A DNA stretch of 16,223 bases from an uncultured Eubacteriales bacterium (GTDB lineage: Bacteria > Bacillota > Clostridia > Oscillospirales > Oscillospiraceae): contig URKW01000050.1 of NCBI GenBank assembly GCA_900548615.1, forward strand, positions 1 to 16,223, written 5' to 3'. Position 1 is the stretch's first letter. Each line of letters opens with the position of its first letter. The position numbers and the translations under genes are program-made. Positions 6,423 through 11,956 of this stretch are shown in pieces. The notes beneath the pieces are model-generated. The model searched no databases. It was not told the DNA's origin and was given only the letters and a program-made list of their open reading frames with translations.

Positions 6423-7813
6423 CCGATAAGACGTACACCAAGCAGGAGCTGGAGGAAATGACCAACGCCCTGCTGGCCGAGGACAACAAGAAGAAAAAGG
6501 CGGAGGCCAAGGCGGCCGAGCAGTCTCAGGCCGAGGCGGAGACCAAGGAGGACGACAAGAGCAAGGAAAAGGGCAAGCTGGACGACAAGACCATCGCGTC
6601 TCTGCCCGCCGCGGCGCTGATCATGGCCAACGAGAAGCTGCGGGACATGCTGGTCAAGGGCAAGAAGAAGGGCAAGCTGGACTCCAGCGAGGTCAGCGAC
6701 GTGCTGGACGAGATGGATCTGGAGAGCGAGCAGATGGACCGCATCTACGACTCTCTGGAGGCGCTGGGCATCGAGGTGGGCAGCGAGGAGTTCATCACCA
6801 GCATCGACGATGATATCGAGCCGCCGCTGGAGGAGATCGCCGAGATCGAGGAAGAGGAGCTTGTGGATCCCAACACACTGGTGGACAGCTTCAACATCGA
6901 CGATCCCGTCCGCATGTACCTGAAGGAGATCGGCCGCGTGCCGCTGCTGAACGCCGATGAAGAGGTGGTGCTGGCCACCGCCATGTCCGCAGGCCGTGCC
7001 GCTCAGGAGCGGATCGACGAGGCCGCCGAGAACGGCGAGACCATCCCCGACGAGGAACTGGCCCAGCTGAAGAAGGACATCAAGGAGGGCAGCAAGGCCA
7101 AGCAGAAGCTGGCCGAGGCCAACCTCCGTCTGGTGGTGTCCATCGCCAAGCGCTACGTGGGCCGCGGCATGCTGTTCCTCGACCTGATCCAGGAGGGCAA
7201 TCTGGGTCTGATCAAGGCCGTGGAGAAGTTCGACTACACCAAGGGCTACAAGTTCTCCACCTACGCCACATGGTGGATCCGTCAGGCCATCACCCGCGCC
7301 ATCGCCGATCAGGCCCGTACCATCCGCATCCCCGTACATATGGTGGAGACCATCAACAAGGTCATCCGCGTCAGCCGCCAGCTGCTGCAGCAGCTGGGCC
7401 ACGATCCTTCTCCCGAGGAGATCTCCGCCGAGATGGGCATGCCCGTGGACAAGGTGCGGGAGATTCTGAAGATCGCCCAGGAGCCGGTCTCTCTGGAGAC
7501 CCCCATCGGCGAGGAGGAGGACAGCCATCTGGGCGACTTCATCCCCGACGAGGGCGCGTCCGAGCCCAGCGAGGCCGCCAGCTTCACGCTGCTGAAGGAG
7601 CAGCTGGTGGACGTGCTGTCCACCCTGACCCCCCGCGAGGAGAAGGTGCTGAAGCTGCGCTTCGGCATCGAGGACGGCCGCACCCGCACGCTGGAGGAAG
7701 TGGGCAAGGAGTTCAACGTCACCCGTGAGCGTATTCGCCAGATCGAGGCCAAGGCTCTCCGCAAGCTGCGCCATCCCAGCCGCAGCAAGAAGCTGAAGGA
7801 CTTTTTGAACTAA
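6419..7813 (+). CDS. rpoD: Primary RNA polymerase sigma factor (RpoD/SigA)
   Basis: Group 1 sigma-70 factor directing transcription from housekeeping promoters. The conserved part is textbook: region 1.2 (DPVRMYLKEIGRVPLL, ~162-177), region 2 with LRLVVSIAKRYVGRGM, FLDLIQEGNLGLIKAVEKFDY and KFSTYATWWIRQAITRAI (-10 recognition and melting), region 3 with IRIPVHMVETINK, and region 4 ending in a helix-turn-helix (TLEEVGKEFNVTRERIRQIEAKALRKLRHP). At 464 residues it is about 90 longer than Bacillus SigA. The excess lies in a Lys/Glu/Ala-rich N-terminal tail (~1-58) ahead of a region 1.1-like segment, a run of acidic residues (~122-152), and a short insertion (~190-225) between regions 1.2 and 2.1. 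GGAGG at 6405-6409 precedes the ATG, which overlaps dnaG by 4 bases. Confidence 0.98.
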   Translation: MTDKTYTKQELEEMTNALLAEDNKKKKAEAKAAEQSQAEAETKEDDKSKEKGKLDDKTIASLPAAALIMANEKLRDMLVKGKKKGKLDSSEVSDVLDEMDLESEQMDRIYDSLEALGIEVGSEEFITSIDDDIEPPLEEIAEIEEEELVDPNTLVDSFNIDDPVRMYLKEIGRVPLLNADEEVVLATAMSAGRAAQERIDEAAENGETIPDEELAQLKKDIKEGSKAKQKLAEANLRLVVSIAKRYVGRGMLFLDLIQEGNLGLIKAVEKFDYTKGYKFSTYATWWIRQAITRAIADQARTIRIPVHMVETINKVIRVSRQLLQQLGHDPSPEEISAEMGMPVDKVREILKIAQEPVSLETPIGEEEDSHLGDFIPDEGASEPSEAASFTLLKEQLVDVLSTLTPREEKVLKLRFGIEDGRTRTLEEVGKEFNVTRERIRQIEAKALRKLRHPSRSKKLKDFLN

Positions 7814-7826
7814 AGGAGAACCTCCC

Positions 7827-8162
7827 ATGATCCTTGATTTCAACACCATCCCCGCCAACGCCGTGCCCCATTTCAAGGGTGGCGAGGGCGAGGCCATCGT
7901 CCGTAAATTTGACGATCCCCGTATGGGCGCGGTGGTGCGCCTGACGCTGCCGGTGGGCTCGTCCATTGGTCTGCATACCCATACCGGCAACTGCGAGGTC
8001 ATCTATATCCTGTCCGGCAGCGGACAGTGCATCGACGATGATACCCAGTATCCTGTTGCCGCCGGTATGTGCCACTACTGCCCGGAGGGACACACCCACA
8101 GCATCGTCAACACCGGCGATACACCGCTGGAGCTGCTGGGTGTGCTGCCCCATGTGAAATAA
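7827..8162 (+). CDS. Small single-domain cupin protein
   Basis: A 111-residue protein with one cupin_2 beta-barrel. The first metal-binding motif is visible as H50-x-H52-x4-E57 in GLHTHTGNCEVIYILSG. The second is in CHYCPEGHTHSIVNTG, where H89 or H91 supplies the last ligand. The barrel-typical GSGQCIDDD and Y-P-V-A-A-G turn lie between them, so metal binding is likely. Such small cupins serve as isomerases, dioxygenases or sugar/ligand sensors, and the sequence does not discriminate. An AAGGAG site (7813-7818) lies 8 nt before the ATG, and the start is only 13 nt after the rpoD stop with no terminator between them, so it is probably co-transcribed with dnaG-rpoD. Two hairpins close the unit downstream. 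The family call is firm; the function is unknown. Confidence 0.87.
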   Translation: MILDFNTIPANAVPHFKGGEGEAIVRKFDDPRMGAVVRLTLPVGSSIGLHTHTGNCEVIYILSGSGQCIDDDTQYPVAAGMCHYCPEGHTHSIVNTGDTPLELLGVLPHVK

Positions 8163-8186
8163 AAGCCGCCCGTCAAAGGGGCAGCA

Positions 8187-8216
8187 CCAGTGGAGGGAAT
8201 CGTAGTCCCTCCCTGG
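8187..8216. terminator. Hairpin downstream of the cupin gene
   Basis: CCAG-t-GGAGGGA pairs with TCCCTCC-CTGG, an 11-bp stem with one bulged T and a 7-nt loop, 25 bp after the cupin stop. No direct T-run follows, so it may be a processing or stalling structure, or part of a two-hairpin terminator with 8232-8258. Confidence 0.4.
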
Positions 8217-8231
8217 TTCCGGAAAAATTTT

Positions 8232-8258
8232 AAGGCGAGGGGGACTCCCCCTCGCCTT
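8232..8258. terminator. Bidirectional-type terminator hairpin between cupin and tepA
   Basis: A perfect 12-bp stem, AAGGCGAGGGGG / CCCCCTCGCCTT, with a 3-nt loop (ACT), in the convergent gap. On the minus strand it is followed by AAAATTTTT, so it probably ends tepA transcription. On the plus strand the downstream U-tract is poor (only TTTT several bases further on). Confidence 0.65.
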
Positions 8259-8286
8259 ACTCCGTTTTCAGCTGCAAGGGCGCTTT

Positions 8287-8991
8287 TTACCCCGCTCTCC
8301 CCTTCTCCACCATTTTATACAGGGCGTCCAGCGCGTCGCCCAGCGAGCCGATGCGGTCGATGATACCCAGCGCCACCGCCTCCTGTCCGTAGATGACGCT
8401 GCCCACGTCGTTGGCCATGTCCCCCACCGACAGCATCAGTTCCCGGAACTTCTCGGCGCTGATGCGGGAGTTGCGGGCCACAAAGTCGATGATCCGCTCC
8501 TGAATCCGCTCAAAATACCGGTAGGTGGCGGGCGCGGCGATGACCTGCCCCGACATGCGAACGGGATGGATGGTCATAGACGCGCTGGGCACGATGAAGG
8601 TCGCCTTGCCGCACACTGCCAGCGGCACGCCGATGGAGTGGCCGCCGCCCAGCACCAGCGTGGCGGTGGGCTTGGTCATGCCCGCCACCAGCTCCGCGAT
8701 GCCAAGGCCCGCCTCGATATCGCCGCCCACCGTGTTCAGCAGCAGCAAAAGGCCATCCACGTCATCCTTCTCCTCCACCGAGGTCAGCAGCGGCAGCACG
8801 TGCTCATACTTGGTGGTCTTCACGTTGGGCGGCAGGGTGGTGTGGCCCTCCACCTGTCCGATGATGGTGAGACAGTGGATGGTGCCCCGCTTGTTCTTTA
8901 CCACCGTGGAGCCCATTTCGATGATCTGCTGCTGGGGTGTGTCCCGGTTCTCGTTTTCGCTGCTTTCGCAGCTGTTGGCGCTGTAGTTCAT
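8287..8991 (-). CDS. tepA: ClpP-like serine protease, TepA (translocation-enhancing) family
   Basis: A 234-residue cytoplasmic ClpP-fold protein. It matches the TepA/YmfB subgroup rather than true ClpP, through GHTTLPPNVKTTKYEHVLP (49-67), LLLNTVGGDIEAGLGIAE (83-100), LVLGGGHSIGVPLAV with the nucleophile S119, and MTIHPVRMSG with H142; D195 in MANDVGSVIYG is the likely third triad residue. B. subtilis TepA was described as enhancing protein translocation and degrading signal peptides; that role is transferred here by family only. The first ~25 residues are Ser/Asn/Glu-rich and probably disordered. The ATG is preceded on the minus strand by AAGGAGGG at 9 nt. It is transcribed alone, divergently from the solute-binding protein gene. 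No Clp ATPase gene is adjacent. Confidence 0.9.
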   Translation of the reverse strand: MNYSANSCESSENENRDTPQQQIIEMGSTVVKNKRGTIHCLTIIGQVEGHTTLPPNVKTTKYEHVLPLLTSVEEKDDVDGLLLLLNTVGGDIEAGLGIAELVAGMTKPTATLVLGGGHSIGVPLAVCGKATFIVPSASMTIHPVRMSGQVIAAPATYRYFERIQERIIDFVARNSRISAEKFRELMLSVGDMANDVGSVIYGQEAVALGIIDRIGSLGDALDALYKMVEKGRAG

Positions 8992-9078
8992 GTGTGCGCT
9001 CCCTCCTTTTTGCCCTAGTGTTTTCCATTTCCGCGCAAACTATGCAGCCGCCGCAAAGCCGCCCATTTTTGCCATGAC

Positions 9079-9107
9079 TTGACAATTTGCCACTATTTCT
9101 ATACAAT
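9079..9107 (+). promoter_or_regulatory. Sigma-A promoter of the solute-binding protein gene
   Basis: A consensus -35 TTGACA (9079-9084), a 17-bp spacer, then -10 TACAAT (9102-9107), 70 bp upstream of the ATG. This is the best-matching promoter in the window. An inverted repeat, TTATAGG (9128-9134) / CCTATAA (9147-9153), lies in the leader between promoter and ribosome binding site. Confidence 0.85.
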
Positions 9108-9127
9108 ACACAAGGTTATTGCCGCGA

Positions 9128-9153
9128 TTATAGGTGCAAAAACCGCCCTATAA
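9128..9153. promoter_or_regulatory. Inverted repeat in the leader of the solute-binding protein gene
   Basis: TTATAGG and CCTATAA, 7-bp arms with a 12-nt spacer, sit 20-45 nt after the predicted -10 box and 11 nt before the AAGGAGG. This could be an operator for a repressor or a weak mRNA hairpin. No regulator is identified. Confidence 0.35.
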
Positions 9154-9177
9154 CCGCCGAAATAAGGAGGAAATCAA

Positions 9178-10524
9178 ATGAAAAAGCTACTGGCTCTGCT
9201 GCTGGCTCTGCTGATGCTTCTGTCCCTTGCCGGGTGCGGCAAGCAGGCGCAGGAGGATGAGGAGCCCGCCGTGATCGAGTTGACGCTGTGGACGTTCCCC
9301 GCAGGCGACTGGGGCGATCCGGCCGCCGTGGAGACGCTGCTGACCCAGTTCAACAGCGTATACCCCGACATTCACGTGACGGTACAGTGTCTGGACGAGG
9401 CCACCGGCGACGACAAGCTCAGCACCGCCGTGGACGGCGGCGTGTCCCCCGACATTCTGCTGGCCCAGCCGGACCGTCTCATCAAAGCATGGGGCGCAGA
9501 GGGCATGCTGGCCGATCTGTCCGACATGTGGGACGACGCCGACAAGCAGGAGGTCAACGCCGCCTGCCAGAGCGTCTGCTTCACCCGGGACGGCAAGTGC
9601 TACGCCTATCCCTTTGCCATGAACGTGCAGTGCATGGCCATCAACTATGACGCCTTCGTCACCGCAGGCGCCGACCAGTACATCGATCTGGAGACACGCA
9701 CCTGGACCACCGAGCAGTTCACCCAGGCCGTCAAGGCGCTGCAAAGCAAGTACGGCGAAACGGTGGCCGCCGTGTACTGCTCCGGCCAGAACGGCGATCA
9801 GGGTACCCGCGCGCTGGTGACGAACCTGTACGGCGGCCAGTTCGCCAACGACTCCTACACCGGCTACGTCGCCAACTCCGAGGCCAACCAGCAGGCGCTG
9901 ACCCTGCTGCGGGACACCAAGGGCATCGAATTTGACGACGCCATCAATGGGCAGGAGGAGGCCGCGCTGTTCTATCACGAATCCCTGAAAATGTCCTTCT
10001 GCTGGAGTCTTGCCCAGCAGCTGGCCGAGACGGTGGACGAGCCCACCGAGGAGGGCGGCGAGCCGGTGGTGCATCCGGCGGGCAAGACCGTCAACGGCCA
10101 GACCATCGAGTTCATGGCCTTCCCCACCGATCCCGAGATCAGCCAGCCCCGGCTTCAGGGCGATATCTGGGGCTTCGGCGTGTTTGACAACGGCGATCAG
10201 GAGCGGATCGAGGCCGCCAAGCTGCTGATCCGTTTCTTCGCCGACGGGCAGGGCGCCAGCGCCGCCGTGAAGGCCGCCGGGTGCTTCCCCGTCCGCGACA
10301 CGGTGGACGGCGCCGACCTGCGGAACATCTGGGCGGGCAGCGACGTGATGACGGAATACGCCAAGCTGACGGACTTCCTGTCCGGCTATGACGCGCTGAC
10401 GCCCGGCTGGGCCACCGCCCGTACCGAGTGGTGGAACATGCTCCAGCGTGTGGGCAACGGCGGCGACGTGGTGCTGGAAACCGACACCCTCGTGGAAAAC
10501 GCCAACGCCGCAGCGAAGGAGTAA
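9178..10524 (+). CDS. ABC transporter extracellular solute-binding lipoprotein (family 1, sugar type)
   Basis: A 448-residue lipoprotein expected on the outer face of the membrane. It has a Lys-Lys start, a leucine-rich hydrophobic stretch and a lipobox LAGC with the lipidated Cys at residue 20, then an acidic linker. The mature part begins IELTLWTFPAGDW and continues with FNSVYPDIHVTVQ and GGVSPDILLAQPDRLIKAW, typical of family-1 carbohydrate-binding proteins (MalE/UgpB-like), with hinge-crossing segments such as YAYPFAMNVQCMAINYDAF. The strong AAGGAGG site (9164-9170), consensus promoter and downstream terminator show it is monocistronic. No permease or ATPase gene lies in the window, so it must share a transporter encoded elsewhere or act as a sensor. 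It has eight cysteines besides C20, many for an exported binding protein. The substrate cannot be told from sequence. Confidence 0.88.
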   Translation: MKKLLALLLALLMLLSLAGCGKQAQEDEEPAVIELTLWTFPAGDWGDPAAVETLLTQFNSVYPDIHVTVQCLDEATGDDKLSTAVDGGVSPDILLAQPDRLIKAWGAEGMLADLSDMWDDADKQEVNAACQSVCFTRDGKCYAYPFAMNVQCMAINYDAFVTAGADQYIDLETRTWTTEQFTQAVKALQSKYGETVAAVYCSGQNGDQGTRALVTNLYGGQFANDSYTGYVANSEANQQALTLLRDTKGIEFDDAINGQEEAALFYHESLKMSFCWSLAQQLAETVDEPTEEGGEPVVHPAGKTVNGQTIEFMAFPTDPEISQPRLQGDIWGFGVFDNGDQERIEAAKLLIRFFADGQGASAAVKAAGCFPVRDTVDGADLRNIWAGSDVMTEYAKLTDFLSGYDALTPGWATARTEWWNMLQRVGNGGDVVLETDTLVENANAAAKE

Positions 10525-10534
10525 TTGTGATGAA

Positions 10535-10564
10535 AAGGCAGGCCGGACGGCCTGCCTTCTTTTT
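10535..10564 (+). terminator. Rho-independent terminator after the solute-binding protein gene
   Basis: A 10-bp perfect stem, AAGGCAGGCC / GGCCTGCCTT, with loop GGAC, followed by TTCTTTTT (10557-10564). It begins 10 bp after the stop codon. Confidence 0.9.
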
Positions 10565-10578
10565 GCGGATATCTGAGG

Positions 10579-10607
10579 TTGCACATCGGGAGAACCTGTG
10601 TTATACT
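10579..10607 (+). promoter_or_regulatory. Promoter of the TetR-family gene
   Basis: -35 TTGCAC (10579-10584), a 17-bp spacer and -10 TATACT (10602-10607), the latter preceded by TGT (extended -10), 28 bp before the ATG at 10635. The promoter is bracketed by the inverted heptamers ATATCTG (10569-10575) and CAGATAT (10609-10615), a possible autoregulatory site. Confidence 0.75.
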
Positions 10608-10634
10608 CCAGATATTACCAGAACGGAGGACGCT

Positions 10635-11198
10635 ATGGCGAACTTTACGAAGCAGGCGATCAAGGCCTCGTTTTTGAAGCTGCTGAACCAGCAGCCCCTG
10701 AACAAGATCAGCGTGCGGGACATTGTGGAGGACTGCGGCATCAACCGCAACTCCTTTTACTATCACTTCCGCGATATCCCCTCCCTGCTGGGCGAGATCG
10801 TTGCCGAGCAGACGGAGCAGCTGATCCGCGCCTACCCCTCCATCTCCTCGCTGGACGAGTGCTTCCACGTGGCCTTCCGGTTCGCGCTGGAGAATAAGCG
10901 GGCGGTGATGCACATTTATCATTCGGTAAACCGGGATGTGTTCACCCAGAGCATGCTGAAGCTGTGCGAATACGTGGTGACGACCTACATTACCACCGCG
11001 TTCCCCGACGATCTCATCAACGAGAGCGACCGCAGCGTTGTGATCCGGTTCATGAAGTGCCAGCTGCTGGGCATGTGCTTCGACTGGTTCGACCGGGGTA
11101 TGACCGACGCCGCCTATGACGACCTGCACCGGATGCTGCAGCTGATCCAGGGCGTGCCGGAGCTGATCATCCGCCGCAGCCAGGAAACCAACGGGTAA
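10635..11198 (+). CDS. TetR/AcrR-family transcriptional regulator
   Basis: A 187-residue DNA-binding repressor-type protein. The N-terminal TetR helix-turn-helix is clear: AIKASFLKLLNQQPLNKISVRDI then VEDCGINRNSFYYHFRD, the canonical recognition helix ending in (S/T)-F-Y-x-H-F, at ~31-46. The rest is an all-helical ligand-binding and dimerisation domain resembling the DhaS/YbiH-type branch (…IYHSVNRD…; MCFDWFDRGM). The ATG at 10635 follows GGAGGA (10625-10630) by 4 nt and lies 28 bp after a good promoter. The same frame is open further upstream into the preceding gene, but that would cross a terminator and promoter and is rejected as a start. The gene has its own terminator and lies directly upstream, on the same strand, of the hdeD-mmpL-coiled-coil operon, so control of that operon is the natural guess. 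The ligand is unknown. Confidence 0.92.
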   Translation: MANFTKQAIKASFLKLLNQQPLNKISVRDIVEDCGINRNSFYYHFRDIPSLLGEIVAEQTEQLIRAYPSISSLDECFHVAFRFALENKRAVMHIYHSVNRDVFTQSMLKLCEYVVTTYITTAFPDDLINESDRSVVIRFMKCQLLGMCFDWFDRGMTDAAYDDLHRMLQLIQGVPELIIRRSQETNG

Positions 11199-11241
11199 AT
11201 TTAGGCAAATCGCCCTTTTTGCCCAAAATACAGGCAATATT

Positions 11242-11277
11242 GACCCGCTGTCCAAATCTTGGACAGCGGGTCTTTTT
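11242..11277 (+). terminator. Rho-independent terminator after the TetR-family gene
   Basis: A long perfect stem of 12 bp (GACCCGCTGTCC / GGACAGCGGGTC), extendable to 14 bp with the inner AA/TT and a 3-nt loop, followed by TTTTT at 11273-11277. It separates the regulator gene from the downstream operon. Confidence 0.92.
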
Positions 11278-11304
11278 CTGTCCATTTCCCTTTTTGCGCC
11301 CGAA

Positions 11305-11313
11305 TGCTATACT
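11305..11313 (+). promoter_or_regulatory. Probable extended -10 promoter of the hdeD-mmpL operon
   Basis: TGC-TATACT (11305-11313) with only a weak -35 (TTTCCC, 11285-11290) at 17 bp. The core TG(T/C)TATACTCC is shared with the promoter of the TetR gene. An inverted repeat, CGTTG (11320-11324) / CAACG (11334-11338), follows the -10 box and could be an operator at the transcription start. Confidence 0.55.
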
Positions 11314-11356
11314 CCGTTTCGTTGAGAAAAAAACAACGGTGAAAGGGGATATGGAT

Positions 11357-11956
11357 ATGCGTTCTGTCGCGCCAATGAAAACGGCCAAGATCGGCTATAT
11401 CGTGATGTCCGTTCTGTTCTGTGTGCTGGGTGTGGTGCTGCTGTTCACGCCGGGCGTCTCCGCCCTGTGGATCGGGCGGCTGCTGGGCATCGGGCTGATC
11501 CTGTTCGGCGCTATCAAGCTGGTGGGGTACTTCTCCCGCGACCTGTTCCGGCTGGCCTTTCAGTACGATTTGGCCTTCGGCCTGCTGCTGATGGTGCTGG
11601 GCATCGTCACGCTGAGCCACCCCGGCGACGCGCTGAGCTTTCTGTGCGTCATGTTCGGCATTCCGGTGCTGGCGGACGGCCTGTTCAAGATCCAGATCGC
11701 CATGGACTCCCGCCAGTTCGGCATCCGGAACTGGTGGCTGGTGCTGGTGCTGGCGGCGCTGACCTGTGTGGTAGGCGTGGTGCTGGTGTTCCGGCCGATG
11801 ACCGGCGTTCGGGCGCTGACGGCGCTGATGGGCCTGTCGCTGCTGTGCGACGGCGTGCTGAATCTCAGCGTGGCGCTGTGCACGGTGAAGATCGTGGATT
11901 ACCAGCGGCCCGATGTGATCGAAACCGATGATTATGAGATAGGAAAGGACGAGTGA
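11357..11956 (+). CDS. HdeD/DUF308-family six-helix membrane protein
   Basis: A 199-residue integral membrane protein with about six hydrophobic helices (roughly 12-30, 37-57, 70-87, 92-111, 126-145, 150-172). They come in pairs broken by short polar turns with Pro-Gly (TPGVSALWIGRLLG, HPGDALSFL, RPMTGVRALTALMG), the repeat pattern of the HdeD acid-resistance membrane protein family. The C-terminus is a short acidic tail. AAAGGGG (11342-11348) is 8 nt before the ATG at 11357 and only 2 nt before the in-frame ATG at 11351, so 11357 is preferred. The stop overlaps a GTG start of the MMPL gene (GTGA), indicating coupling. Family members are linked to acid or envelope stress in enterobacteria; the role here is unknown. 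A function tied to the exporter is inferred only from context. Confidence 0.82.
   Translation: MRSVAPMKTAKIGYIVMSVLFCVLGVVLLFTPGVSALWIGRLLGIGLILFGAIKLVGYFSRDLFRLAFQYDLAFGLLLMVLGIVTLSHPGDALSFLCVMFGIPVLADGLFKIQIAMDSRQFGIRNWWLVLVLAALTCVVGVVLVFRPMTGVRALTALMGLSLLCDGVLNLSVALCTVKIVDYQRPDVIETDDYEIGKDE

Noticed and set aside
6305..8002. 565-codon open frame on the minus strand opposite rpoD
   Set aside because: Shadow frame of rpoD codon bias; leucine/glutamine-rich and without conserved motifs.
10428..10634. N-terminal extension of the TetR gene into the preceding lipoprotein gene
   Set aside because: It would read through a strong terminator and the gene's own promoter; the ATG at 10635 has a ribosome binding site and gives the normal TetR N-terminus.
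11219..11356. Upstream starts for the HdeD-family gene (11219 or 11351)
   Set aside because: 11219 lies before the terminator of the TetR gene; 11351 is only 2 nt from the AAAGGGG site, whereas 11357 has proper spacing.
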